This document shows, one piece after another, positions 46,169 through 54,936 of a stretch of DNA of 64,000 nucleotides. The position numbers and the translations under genes are program-made. The DNA comes from JAJRRS01 sp965230275 (GTDB taxonomy: Bacteria > Planctomycetota > Phycisphaerae > Phycisphaerales > Phycisphaeraceae). A model generated the notes under the pieces. It did not search any database. It was not told the origin of the DNA and saw only the letters and a list, made by a program, of their open reading frames with translations. The DNA is taken from the NCBI GenBank assembly GCA_965230275.1, contig CBDDKO010000002.1, positions 1,054,001-1,118,000 of the forward strand. Direction: 5' to 3'. The first letter of the stretch is position 1. Every line of letters starts with the position of its first letter.

Positions 46169-47053
46169 TTAGTTGCTGGCGACGGAGTTGTCGCCGTTCG
46201 GGCTACCTTCTTCATAGCCCGTGCCGAGGTACCCCAACAGGGCGTTGGCTTCTTCGTCCCATCCTGTGCCTGTGCCAGTGCCGGTGGTATTGATGATGTC
46301 GAACTCGCCGGAACCTTTGATACGGGTGAACAGGCGGTCCGCCTCGATATTCGGACTGGAGCCGTACTTGGTGTCCAGGCCCACTTCGTCTTCGAACGAG
46401 GCGCTGCCGTCACCACGCCCGACACTGCCGGCCCACTCCGCGTCGTCTTCCGACGTGTGGACACTATAGATCTTGTCGTGGTCTCCATTAGTGCTACCAG
46501 TGGCAAGGCGTGCACGGTCCGCGACCAAGACGGCTTGGGTGTTGATCGAGTCCTTCCACTCACGGGCACGGCCCGACTGGTTGGGTCGGACCTTGTCGGT
46601 CGCGTTGGTGGGGCCAGCACCTTCATGGATGTTAAGGAACGCAAACGAGTAGTTACTTGAATCGACTGCCTGGGAGGTCCATGCGGTCTTGCTCTCAGCA
46701 GGGCTGATGGCGTATTCGCCGCTGAAGTTGTTGTTGTTCAACATCAGCCAGTAACGAGCCTCGACGGTTGCGCCATGGTCATCGGTGGGGACATTGTTTT
46801 CGTTGGGACCATCGATATCGTACAGGATGTTGCCCTTGCTGTCGGTGCCGGGCATGCGGCCCTTCTGGCCTTGGGCGAAGACGACCAGACCCTGACAGAT
46901 GCCGCGGACCTGGGTGGTGTTCTTCATCCGACGCGCGGCACGGCGGGCGGCGCCCAGTGCCGGCAGCAGGATGCCGATCAGCAGCGCGATGATGGAGATC
47001 ACCACGAGTAGCTCGATCAGCGTAAAACCTTTGGATCGCTTAGATCGCTTCAT
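46169..47053 (-). CDS. Prepilin-type pseudopilin
   Basis: The start is ATG 47053 with AGGAG 8 nt upstream; the ORF is open 180 bp further, but that part is not protein-like. The 294-residue product begins MKRSKRSKGFTLIELLVVIS, with Gly-Phe processing site, Glu+5 and one long hydrophobic helix, then LPALGAARRAARR. The C-terminal domain is acidic and Asn/Gly-rich with a threonine-glycine run (TGTGTGTG). It is likely processed by prepilin peptidase. It stands alone with its own terminator, unlike the other two pseudopilins of the window, which pair with PEP-CTERM genes. Confidence 0.85.
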   Translation of the reverse strand: MKRSKRSKGFTLIELLVVISIIALLIGILLPALGAARRAARRMKNTTQVRGICQGLVVFAQGQKGRMPGTDSKGNILYDIDGPNENNVPTDDHGATVEARYWLMLNNNNFSGEYAISPAESKTAWTSQAVDSSNYSFAFLNIHEGAGPTNATDKVRPNQSGRAREWKDSINTQAVLVADRARLATGSTNGDHDKIYSVHTSEDDAEWAGSVGRGDGSASFEDEVGLDTKYGSSPNIEADRLFTRIKGSGEFDIINTTGTGTGTGWDEEANALLGYLGTGYEEGSPNGDNSVASN

Positions 47054-47498
47054 TTCAATCGCTCCTAAAACTATTGTGTTGTGACAAAAAATCACACACG
47101 AAACCAAGGTGGAATCTTCGGCATCGTGGTTGATCTTGGAATCGGGGGGCCGTTTCGATCCGTGGCCGGCTAACCGACCGCGGATATGGATAGACGGAGA
47201 TAATGGCGTATTTGCCCTGCCCGAAGCCTTCAATCCTTACCAATACCGATGGTTCCATAACGGGGTGAACCACTCACCCCTTAACATTTAATTTATCATA
47301 CCTAGCCATACCAACGCCCGTAGGAAACAGGCACTTATAAAGCTAATTAATTGTAACACAATCCAAGCGGTGGTGAACAGCCCGAAAAACCAAACCTTAA
47401 TATCATTGTAATTGCATGTATTTGATAGACTTATACTTCTTAGCGTATTGCGGTTGGCCCCAGCCCTACCCACGGGTGTCCCGAGGTATCATGACATC
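47054..47498. other. Divergent intergenic region, pseudopilin/hemB
   Basis: About 445 bp, AT-rich in its middle (47280-47430). It must hold promoters for both flanking genes. A TATACT hexamer at about 47430 points towards hemB, but no -35 lies at proper spacing. No RNA gene or repeat was recognised. Confidence 0.4.
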
Positions 47499-48500
47499 AT
47501 GCCCGCATCACACAGTGACTATCCACACTTCCCGACCCATCGCCCGAGACGTTTAAGACGGTCGGTGGTGTTGCGCGATGCGCTGGCCGATGTCGTCGTC
47601 CAACCAAGTACTTTGATCTACCCGATCTTCGTCGGCGAGCTAAACAACTCCAAGCCCGTCGCATCCATGCCCGGCATCTGCCAGTTGCCTGTCAAAGATG
47701 CTGTGCAAACCATCCACGATCTCTGCCGTGACGGGCTGAAGCAGTTCATGCTCTTCGGCGTGACATCGCAAGAGAAGAAAGACGACACCGGCAGCTATGC
47801 CGCCGACCCCGATGCACCCGTGAACCGCACACTCAGCGCCGTGCGTGATGCCGGGCTTGAGGTGGTGATGCATGCCGACCTGTGCTTTTGCGAGTACACG
47901 AACCACGGTCACTGCGGCGTGCTGACACAGGACAAGTCCACCGTCGATAATGACTGCACACTTGAGAATCTTGCCAGGACCGCGGTCGCGCAAGCCAGGG
48001 CCGGGGCCGAGGTCGTGGCACCGTCCGGCATGGTCGACGGGATGGTCGGCACGATCCGTGAGGCGCTCGATCAGGCGGGTCACGAGCAGACGGCCATCCT
48101 CAGCTACGCCATCAAGTACGCGTCGAACTTCTACGGCCCGTTCCGTGATGCGGGCGAAGGCGGCATGAAGTTCGGCGACCGCAAGGGCTACCAGATGGAC
48201 TTCCGACGAAGCCGAGAATGGCGGGCCGAGTTGGATGCCGACCTTGCAGAAGGCGCGGACATGGTGATGGTGAAGCCTGGGATGGCGTGCCTGGACATTG
48301 TGAGGCAGGTGCGAGATGCGTGCGATGTGCCGGTGGCGGCTTACCACGTCAGCGGGGAGTACGCGATGCTCCACGCGGCGGCCGAGAAGGGCTGGCTGGA
48401 CCTCAAAGAGACGGCACTGGAGTCGACCTACGCCATGCGGCGGGCCGGGGCCGATCTGATCGTGACCTACTTTGCCCCGCAGTTATTGAAGTGGCTGTGA
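47499..48500 (+). CDS. hemB: Delta-aminolevulinic acid dehydratase (porphobilinogen synthase)
   Basis: ATG 47499 is preferred to the 29-codon-longer form, since HemB starts near this point (YPHFPTHRPRRLRRS). The product is 333 residues. Active-site lysines are Lys206 (SYAIKYAS) and Lys259 (MVKPGM). The zinc-binding cysteines lie in DLCFCEYTNHGHCG (from residue 127), marking the Zn-dependent type. It condenses two 5-aminolevulinate molecules to porphobilinogen for heme, which the nearby NrfHA cytochromes need. It converges with and overlaps the next gene by 18 bp. Confidence 0.94.
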   Translation: MPASHSDYPHFPTHRPRRLRRSVVLRDALADVVVQPSTLIYPIFVGELNNSKPVASMPGICQLPVKDAVQTIHDLCRDGLKQFMLFGVTSQEKKDDTGSYAADPDAPVNRTLSAVRDAGLEVVMHADLCFCEYTNHGHCGVLTQDKSTVDNDCTLENLARTAVAQARAGAEVVAPSGMVDGMVGTIREALDQAGHEQTAILSYAIKYASNFYGPFRDAGEGGMKFGDRKGYQMDFRRSREWRAELDADLAEGADMVMVKPGMACLDIVRQVRDACDVPVAAYHVSGEYAMLHAAAEKGWLDLKETALESTYAMRRAGADLIVTYFAPQLLKWL

Positions 48501-48824
48501 ATCCCCACCCGGATGATCCAACGGCACGTCATGCGCGGACAGCTTCCGTTTCTCGTCCGTATGCCGGATCACATCGGCTTCATCAACGCCTAATTCCTCG
48601 AAGGTCTTCCTGAATCCAACGGCCGTGCCGCATTCAGGGCACCGTGGGACCGACAGGTTGGCAAGGTCATACCCACACCTCGCACATGTACGAGGCGCAT
48701 CCATCCGGCCTTCTTTTAGCAAACGTCTCCTGACACGCCATGCGGAGATCAGTGTGGCCAGGAAAAGCAAAAAAAGGACGGCGTACCAGAACCGCTCGTC
48801 AACGAATATCAAGAGGAAGTCCAT
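48483..48824 (-). CDS. Small membrane protein with zinc ribbon
   Basis: The start is ATG 48824 (113 residues), or GTG 48833. One membrane helix (about 12-30, WYAVLFLLFLATLISAW) is followed by a rubredoxin-like zinc ribbon CARCGYDLANLSVPRCPECG, a module frequent in planctomycete membrane proteins. The tail is charged. It lies 21 bp behind the ubiD-like gene and is probably the last gene of that run. Function unknown. Confidence 0.75.
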   Translation of the reverse strand: MDFLLIFVDERFWYAVLFLLFLATLISAWRVRRRLLKEGRMDAPRTCARCGYDLANLSVPRCPECGTAVGFRKTFEELGVDEADVIRHTDEKRKLSAHDVPLDHPGGDSQPLQ

Positions 48825-48845
48825 GGCGGCCACTCACATCGAAGC

Positions 48846-50531
48846 TTACCCGATCCCGTACTCGTCCCACCGCCGGTCGACCAGGTCTTTGATGGCCGGG
48901 TCCATCTTGAGGATGTCGGGCCAGTCACGGACGGGGTGGCCGTTGACTTCCTCGCCGGGGATCTTGCGTGTCGCGTCGAAACCGATCTTGTGCCCGGCGG
49001 CAAGCCTCGGCGCAGCATGATCAAGGATGTCCAACGGGCCGTTGACGATCTCGATGTCGCGCCCGGGGTCCATGTTCGCGCAGACGTGGAACATCACTTC
49101 CTCGTGGTCGTGCACGTTCACATCATGATCGACGACGACGATCATCTTCGTCCACGCCATCTGGCCCGCGCCCCAGATCGCGTGCATGATGCGCCTGGCC
49201 TGTAAGGGGTATTCCTTCTTGATCTTGACGAACGCGCAGTTGTGGAACGCGCCGAACATCGGCAGGTCGTAGTCGATGATGTCGGGGATAAGCGTTTTCA
49301 AGAGCGGCAGGAACAGGCGCTCGGTCGCCTTGCCGAGGTAGTAGTCTTCCTGCGGCGGCAGGCCGACGATCGTGGCGGGATAGACAGCGTTCTGACGGTG
49401 AGTGATCGCGGTGACGGTGAAGACCGGGTACCGATCGGGCAGGGAGTAGAAACCGGTGTGGTCGCCGAATGGGCCTTCGAAGACTTCGTGATCGGGCTTG
49501 AGAGGGGCTGCGTTCCGGGGGCGGGGGTCGTAGCCGGGGCCTCCGGCCTCGGTGCTGACGTAGCCCTCGATCACGATCTCGGCATTGGCCGGGACGTGCA
49601 TGTCGATCGTTTTGCACTTGACCAGCGGGATCGCCGCGTTGTTCAGGAAGCCTGCGAACAATAGTTCACTGACACCCGGCGGCAGCGGCGCAGTCGCCGC
49701 ATAAGGCAAAACCGCCTCGCCGCCTAATACAATCGCACACGGCATACCTTGGCCCGAGCCGCCGTCCGTAGTTGACTCCTTCCATGCCCGCCAATGCCGT
49801 GCCCCATCGTGATGCATGTGCCAGTGCATTGCCGTGTGGTTCTTATCAAGCACCTGCGCGCGGTACATGCCGATGTTGCGTGTCGGCCTTGGCTCCCCCT
49901 CGGGTTTGCCCGCGTCGTCCGGGTGGATGGTGTACATCCCCGCCAGCGTGATGAAACGCCCCTCCCCCGCCGCCGTCCCGGCTTCCTCAGGTGTGACGTG
50001 ATACCCACACTTCCGGGGGTCGCCGTCGTCCGGCCAGCACTTGATGATCGGCAGTTCGAACAGGTCGATCTCGTCGCCGGTCTTCACGACCTCCTGGCAA
50101 GCCCCTTGCTTGACGACCTTCGGGCCGAACGACGCGATCTTCGCAAGCTCCAGCCCCTTCTTGACCTTGTTCATGATCCCGGTCGGCGGCTCGGGCTTGA
50201 CCAGCGACTCGACACGATCCGCCAGCGCCCCGAAACCGCCCGCCTCACAGCTCAGCGCCATCTCCATCCGGCGGTAGCTGCCAAACGCATTCATCAACAG
50301 CGGGAACTTCGCCCCTTCGACGTTCTCAAACAGCAGCGCCTTGCCGCCGAGCGCGTGGTGATGCGGGTCGAACGCCTCGGCATGCTCGCTTTTGCGCGCC
50401 GCCTGGGACTTGCTGACACGATCCGCGATCTCCGTCGCCTCAAGCAGCGGCGACACCGACGCGCTGATCCGGTGCAACTCCCCCGCTGTGTCCAACGCCT
50501 TGATGTATTCCTGAAGATTGCTGTATGCCAT
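48846..50531 (-). CDS. UbiD family decarboxylase
   Basis: A 561-residue protein of the UbiD fold. Recognisable parts are LHRISASVSP at the N-terminus, LLFENVEG, PYAATAPLPPGVSE, FGDHTGFYSLPDRYPVF and the C-terminal PGRDIEIVNGPLDILDHAAP. UbiD enzymes are prenylated-FMN-dependent (de)carboxylases; in bacteria making menaquinone or ubiquinone they act on an aromatic acid precursor. No UbiX is adjacent. It lies 12 bp after proC in a run tyrA-proC-ubiD-zinc ribbon. The substrate is uncertain. Confidence 0.88.
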   Translation of the reverse strand: MAYSNLQEYIKALDTAGELHRISASVSPLLEATEIADRVSKSQAARKSEHAEAFDPHHHALGGKALLFENVEGAKFPLLMNAFGSYRRMEMALSCEAGGFGALADRVESLVKPEPPTGIMNKVKKGLELAKIASFGPKVVKQGACQEVVKTGDEIDLFELPIIKCWPDDGDPRKCGYHVTPEEAGTAAGEGRFITLAGMYTIHPDDAGKPEGEPRPTRNIGMYRAQVLDKNHTAMHWHMHHDGARHWRAWKESTTDGGSGQGMPCAIVLGGEAVLPYAATAPLPPGVSELLFAGFLNNAAIPLVKCKTIDMHVPANAEIVIEGYVSTEAGGPGYDPRPRNAAPLKPDHEVFEGPFGDHTGFYSLPDRYPVFTVTAITHRQNAVYPATIVGLPPQEDYYLGKATERLFLPLLKTLIPDIIDYDLPMFGAFHNCAFVKIKKEYPLQARRIMHAIWGAGQMAWTKMIVVVDHDVNVHDHEEVMFHVCANMDPGRDIEIVNGPLDILDHAAPRLAAGHKIGFDATRKIPGEEVNGHPVRDWPDILKMDPAIKDLVDRRWDEYGIG

Positions 50532-50543
50532 CCGGTATCGCCC

Positions 50544-51365
50544 TTACTTGCCCAATTCCTTGCCGCGCGCTTCCGCCTTCTTAACCGCATCCGCGATCAC
50601 TTCGACCAGGTTGTTCTCATCCATGTGACCCAGCGCCGCGGCGGTCGTGCCGCCTGGGCTGGTGACCTTGCGCCGCAGCTCGGCTGCCGTATCCGGCGAG
50701 TCCGCCAGCATCCTCGCCGCGCCGAGAATCGTCTGCGACACCAGCAGCCGTCCCTGCTCGCCCAAGCCTAATTCGCTTGCCGCCTGCTCCATCGCTTCTG
50801 CCAGATAATAGACGTACGCCGGGCCGGAGCCGGAGACCGCCGTCACCGCATCCATCAGGTCTTCCCCGACGCGCACGACCTCACCCGCCGCGCCGAAGAG
50901 TTTCAGCGCAAGTTCTTCGTCGCCCGGCTGTGCGTCATCACCGGTCGCCAGCCCCGCCATGCCCAAGCCCACCATCATCGGCGTGTTGGGCATGACACGG
51001 ATGACGCGCGGCTTGAGGTTTGAGGCTTGAGGGGTAAGTGCTTCGGCCAGCTTCTTCGTGCCGAGCCCGGCCATGATGGATATCCAGACGTGGTCTTCAC
51101 GCCCATGCTCGCTTAACGCCCCCGCCAAGTCCGGCAACACCTGCGGCTTGATCGCCAGCATCACCTGCCCGCTCTGGCTGACCACGTCAGCGTTGGACTC
51201 GGCGATCGTGATGCCAAGCCCGGCGAACAACTGCTGCCGCTCAGTCGAAGGGTCAGAGGCGATCATCTGCTTCGCCTCGAGCACGCCCTTCTCGATCGCG
51301 CCGCGTGCAATCGCCTCGGCCATGTTGCCCGCCCCGACGAAACCCAATGCGAAACGATTCGACAT
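50544..51365 (-). CDS. proC: Pyrroline-5-carboxylate reductase
   Basis: ATG 51365 follows GGAGG at 9 nt; a TTG six bases earlier is less likely. The 273-residue enzyme has the Rossmann FVGAGNMAEAI near residue 8, VMPNTPMMVGLG in the middle, and the C-terminal VSGSGPAYVYYLAEAM and SPGGTTAAAL signatures. It performs the last step of proline synthesis with NAD(P)H. It sits between tyrA and the ubiD-like gene on the same strand. Confidence 0.94.
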   Translation of the reverse strand: MSNRFALGFVGAGNMAEAIARGAIEKGVLEAKQMIASDPSTERQQLFAGLGITIAESNADVVSQSGQVMLAIKPQVLPDLAGALSEHGREDHVWISIMAGLGTKKLAEALTPQASNLKPRVIRVMPNTPMMVGLGMAGLATGDDAQPGDEELALKLFGAAGEVVRVGEDLMDAVTAVSGSGPAYVYYLAEAMEQAASELGLGEQGRLLVSQTILGAARMLADSPDTAAELRRKVTSPGGTTAAALGHMDENNLVEVIADAVKKAEARGKELGK

Positions 51366-51389
51366 TCCCAACCACCTCCGTCGTAGGTG

Positions 51390-52277
51390 TTACCGATCAG
51401 CGCCCCACGTGTCGCGAGCCCGCTTGGCGTTTTCCAATACCGCCAGCAGCGCGTCATCGTCGCCGTGCTTGACCAGATCGCGCAGCGCCTTGAGTGCGGA
51501 TTCAAAATGGTCCACCGAGTCGAGGAACGCCTCGCGGTTCTCTCTAAAGATGTCTACCCACAGCCCCGGGTCACCGGCCGCGATCCGCGTGGTGTCGCCG
51601 AAGCCGGTCGATGCGATATCGAATACACCTTCGCCGCCCGCCCCGGCCGCGACCTGCACCAATAGCGCCGCCACCGCATGCGGCAGATGGCTGATCAGCG
51701 CCACGTTCTTGTCGTGATCCTCCGGCGACATCCGCACCAGACGCATCCCCACCGACGTCCAGACCGACTCAACCAGTTCGATCGCTTGCGCATCCGCTTG
51801 ACCCCACGGCGTCACCACACACGGCTTACCATCAAAGAGCTCAGCGTCCGCCGCGTCCGGGCCCTGCTGCTCGCTGCCGGCCATCGGGTGTGATCCCACG
51901 AAACGTTTCGCATCGGGCAACAGCTGCTCGGCCATCTGGCAGACCGTCGCCTTGGTCGAGCCGACATCCGTGACGATCAGCCCGCCGTCGTCCGCCGCGG
52001 CCAGCTTGACGAAGATTTCCTGGAAGTGCCCCAAGGGTGCAGCGGCCACCGCGAGGTGCGGCTGCGTGTTACCCAGGGCCGCTGCCTCGCCGAGCGCCTC
52101 AGCCGTCTCGGTGGTCAAGCTATCGAAACACCCAAGCACCCGGGCCTTGTCCAGCGTCTCCGCCCGACGGCCCACGCCGACGATCCGGCCGGCGTAGCCT
52201 CGGCCCTTCAGCGCCAGCGCCAGGCTCGCGCCCAGCAGCCCCGTCCCGATGATCGTCACCTGTTTCACCCGCAGCAT
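51390..52277 (-). CDS. tyrA: Prephenate dehydrogenase
   Basis: A 295-residue NAD-dependent dehydrogenase: Rossmann GTGLLGASLALAL at about 11, VTDVGSTK, the substrate motif SHPMAGSEQQG, and the helical domain HDKNVALISHLPHAVA. It oxidatively decarboxylates prephenate to 4-hydroxyphenylpyruvate for tyrosine. There is no fused chorismate mutase or ACT domain visible. First gene of the minus-strand run with proC 24 bp downstream. Confidence 0.9.
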   Translation of the reverse strand: MLRVKQVTIIGTGLLGASLALALKGRGYAGRIVGVGRRAETLDKARVLGCFDSLTTETAEALGEAAALGNTQPHLAVAAAPLGHFQEIFVKLAAADDGGLIVTDVGSTKATVCQMAEQLLPDAKRFVGSHPMAGSEQQGPDAADAELFDGKPCVVTPWGQADAQAIELVESVWTSVGMRLVRMSPEDHDKNVALISHLPHAVAALLVQVAAGAGGEGVFDIASTGFGDTTRIAAGDPGLWVDIFRENREAFLDSVDHFESALKALRDLVKHGDDDALLAVLENAKRARDTWGADR

Positions 52278-52465
52278 ATCGGCTTGTTCCTCACCTTAAA
52301 TCCCGAGTAAGATAACACGTTACAACAGGAAGTGCCCTCTTTTATCCCCCAAGCCCGTCTGCTCCCGCAGGTGGGGCCACATAGGTGGGACCTCGCGGAC
52401 GAAACCCCACGGGCGGGACCGCTGCGAATGACCCCCGGGCACGACTCGATGGAGAGAATACACCC

Positions 52466-53521
52466 ATGACCGAACTCAACGCCTACGCCGGCAACTACGA
52501 ACTGGAGTTCGAACGCCCCCTGACCGCGCTCGAACGCCAGATCGCCGAACTCGAACGCCAGCACCTCGCCCCCGCCGCCGTCATCCCCGGCTCGGGCTCC
52601 GCCCCCGGAAGCCCATCCGACGCCACCGCCGGCGTAACTCCGGGGGTCGACTTCCGCTCCGACATCCGCAAGCTCCGCCAGTCGCACACCGCGATGCTCA
52701 AGAAGATCTACGCCAAGCTCTCCCCCTGGCACACCGTCATGGTCGGACGCCACCCCGGCCGGCCCCAGACCATCGACTACATCGACTACTTCGTCAAGGA
52801 CTTCACCGAGCTGCACGGCGACCGCCACCAGGGCGACGACAAAGCCATCATCACCGGCTTCGGACGCATCGGCCCGCACAAGTGCCTGGTCGTCGGCCAC
52901 CACAAGGGCAAAGACACCAAGGACAAGATCGAAGCCAACTTCGGCTGCGCCCACCCCGAGGGCTACCGAAAAGCCATGCGCACCATGAAGATGGCTGAGA
53001 AGTACGGCCTGCCCGTCGTCACACTGATCGACACCCCCGGGGCCTACCCCGGCATCGCCGCCGAGGAGCGCGGCCAGGCCGAGGCCATCGCCGTCAACCT
53101 CCGTGAGATGTCACGGCTCAAGACCCCCATCGTCTCCGTCGTCATCGGCGAAGGCGGCTCCGGCGGCGCGCTGGGCATCGGCGTCGCCGACCGTCTGGCC
53201 ATGCTGCAATACGCCTGGTTCAGTGTCATCTCCCCCGAAGGCTGCGCCGCGATCCTATGGAAGACCGCCAACCCCGAGACCAACGCCGCCGCCGCTGAGA
53301 ACCTCAAGCTCACCGCCGCCGACAACCTCAAGCTCGGCACCATTGACAACGTCGTCGAAGAACCCTTAGGCGGCGCCCACCGCAACCCCACCGCCGCCGC
53401 CGACTATTTAGAAAAATACCTCATCCAGGCCCTCCGCGAACTCAAACGCTTCAAGGTCGAGAACCTCGTCAACAAACGCTACGACCGGCTAAGGAAGATC
53501 GGGGAACTCGGGGAGGGGTGA
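52466..53521 (+). CDS. accA: Acetyl-CoA carboxylase carboxyltransferase subunit alpha
   Basis: ATG 52466 follows GGAGAG (52451-52456); a longer form from 52385 has no ribosome site. The 351-residue protein shows FERPLTALERQIAELE at the start, IDYIDYFVKDFTELHGDR, GFGRIG, TLIDTPGAYPGIAAEERGQ and EGGSGGALGIG, all classical AccA segments. It transfers carboxyl from carboxybiotin to acetyl-CoA together with AccD, in fatty-acid synthesis. Odd: residues about 36-62 are a Pro/Gly/Ser-rich insertion, coded with CCCCCGGAAG-like repeats, that is absent from typical AccA. Confidence 0.95.
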   Translation: MTELNAYAGNYELEFERPLTALERQIAELERQHLAPAAVIPGSGSAPGSPSDATAGVTPGVDFRSDIRKLRQSHTAMLKKIYAKLSPWHTVMVGRHPGRPQTIDYIDYFVKDFTELHGDRHQGDDKAIITGFGRIGPHKCLVVGHHKGKDTKDKIEANFGCAHPEGYRKAMRTMKMAEKYGLPVVTLIDTPGAYPGIAAEERGQAEAIAVNLREMSRLKTPIVSVVIGEGGSGGALGIGVADRLAMLQYAWFSVISPEGCAAILWKTANPETNAAAAENLKLTAADNLKLGTIDNVVEEPLGGAHRNPTAAADYLEKYLIQALRELKRFKVENLVNKRYDRLRKIGELGEG

Positions 53522-53567
53522 GACGATTACGCCTAAATTTCTCGATTTCCTGCAAGGGGGATACTCA

Positions 53568-54149
53568 ATGCAGTATCCTGTGTACTGGATATCTATATAT
53601 CTAATAATTGTCATGTCAGGCTGCCATCAGGACACCCTACCGGGGCATCATCATATGAATAGTGACAACTTATCGAGATTAGCCAAACTGTTGGCATCAG
53701 AGGACGCGGACGATCTAACGGGCGATCTTCAATCGTTGATTCTCGAACACAAACCTGACGATACCAGTTGGTCTCGCCCAGAATATTTGGTCGTTATCCT
53801 ATGCTCTATGGAAGGCCGAGTTCTAAATGGTGGATTCAAAGGTTACTTATGCATGCCAACCAGTATCGCGGTCAAAGACGCTATCGCCGGGCTCAAAGAG
53901 ATCGGCTGCAATGACATCTCGGATGCATTGGCACAAGCATATAGCATGTATCCAGAGGGAGATGCTTATGATGGCGGTGTCGCTGCTCGTCAAGCACACA
54001 ACCTTTCAGATTCTGAGTATAGACATATCGCCAAGCTAAGCGGCGTGTTTTATGACAACACAACTCGGTTCCAGGATTGCTTGGTGAGTTATGTAAAGCA
54101 GAATCGCGATTCATTTACATGGATCAATGATTTGCCTGACGATAAGTAG
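53568..54149 (+). CDS. Putative lipoprotein with DUF4375-like domain
   Basis: A 193-residue protein; AAGGGGGA precedes ATG 53568. An N-terminal hydrophobic helix ends in VMSGC, a plausible lipobox with Cys19. The body contains NGGFKGYL and AIAGLKEIGCNDISDALAQA, the pattern of DUF4375 (related to DMP19-type proteins). Its codon use is clearly more AT-rich than the flanking genes, suggesting foreign origin. It sits 46 bp behind accA, followed by a cluster of GC-rich hairpins. Function unknown. Confidence 0.65.
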   Translation: MQYPVYWISIYLIIVMSGCHQDTLPGHHHMNSDNLSRLAKLLASEDADDLTGDLQSLILEHKPDDTSWSRPEYLVVILCSMEGRVLNGGFKGYLCMPTSIAVKDAIAGLKEIGCNDISDALAQAYSMYPEGDAYDGGVAARQAHNLSDSEYRHIAKLSGVFYDNTTRFQDCLVSYVKQNRDSFTWINDLPDDK

Positions 54150-54191
54150 CATCGGGTTGCACTTCGCTTAACCTATATTCTGTGATAATAG

Positions 54192-54249
54192 CCGCAGTGC
54201 AACGCACTGCGGGGGCCCGGCCAGGGCCCTGCGTTGCGTTGCAACGCAG
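54192..54249. repeat. Cluster of GC-rich hairpins (REP-like)
   Basis: Two perfect 9-bp hairpins with 3-nt loops, CCGCAGTGC/GCACTGCGG (54192-54212) and CTGCGTTGC/GCAACGCAG (54229-54249), enclose a GGGCCC direct pair (54214-54229). Their stems are similar in composition (GCAACGCA shared). They could be a REP-type repeat or a bidirectional terminator. Confidence 0.6.
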
Positions 54250-54298
54250 CTACAATAAGCAATGTACTTGAAGTGATGGAACTGATAAGGAACCAATA

Positions 54299-54823
54299 AT
54301 GACTAAATCCGGGTGTCTGTGGGGATGGATTCAGCGTTTACAGGCGGGTGTTCAGGCCGCGGCGAAGCCGGGGCCGGCGTATCGGCAGGTTGAATCGTTG
54401 CTGACGCGGGCGGAGGTGTCGTTCTACCATGTCTTGCGGCAATGCGTGACGCCTGAGCAAGTCCTGCTGGCCAAGGTCCGGCTGGCGGATGTGCTGAAGG
54501 TCACCGCCAAGCGCAGCGATTCGCCTTCGCAATACAGCTCCGACTTCAACCGGATCAAGAGCAAGCACATCGACTTTCTCATCTGCGACGCCGACACGCT
54601 CCGGCCAGTGCTGGCGATCGAACTGGATGACCGGTCGCATCAGCGACAAAGCCGGCAGGAACGAGACCGCTTCATCGACAGCGCCTACCGCGACGCCGGC
54701 CTGCCCCTGCTGCATGTGCGCGCCAGCCGCAGCTATCACATGGACAAGCTGGCCGAGCAGATTAAGGCCGCTTTGACGGGAAGCGACGCGCCGACACCCC
54801 GCAAGGATGGCGGGGCTATATAG
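54299..54823 (+). CDS. DUF2726 domain protein (restriction-endonuclease-like fold)
   Basis: A 174-residue protein with AAGGAACC ahead of ATG 54299. Residues about 20-150 match DUF2726: SLLTRAEVSFYHVL, HIDFLICD, VLAIELDDRSHQ, RDAGLPLLHV. The Asp...Glu-x-Asp pattern resembles the PD-(D/E)xK nuclease core. Family members often appear with topoisomerase-type zinc fingers; none here. It sits next to a hairpin cluster and an AT-rich gene, so the small region may have been acquired. Role in DNA processing is inferred only from the fold. Confidence 0.8.
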   Translation: MTKSGCLWGWIQRLQAGVQAAAKPGPAYRQVESLLTRAEVSFYHVLRQCVTPEQVLLAKVRLADVLKVTAKRSDSPSQYSSDFNRIKSKHIDFLICDADTLRPVLAIELDDRSHQRQSRQERDRFIDSAYRDAGLPLLHVRASRSYHMDKLAEQIKAALTGSDAPTPRKDGGAI

Positions 54824-54842
54824 CCGGGCCATCCTGGCCCGG
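54824..54842. terminator. Perfect hairpin without T tract
   Basis: CCGGGCCA/TGGCCCGG with a TCC loop overlapping the stop codon end of the DUF2726 gene, preceded by CCCCGC...GCGGGG (54797-54815). It could slow or end transcription, but lacks a T run. Confidence 0.35.
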
Positions 54843-54936
54843 TGGGTACACAGTGTGGATGTGTGAGTGGGCTCTAAACCTGTGCCCTTCTGTGCCTTTT
54901 CATGGCTAAACGCCGGCTCTCCTGTAAACTATCCCC

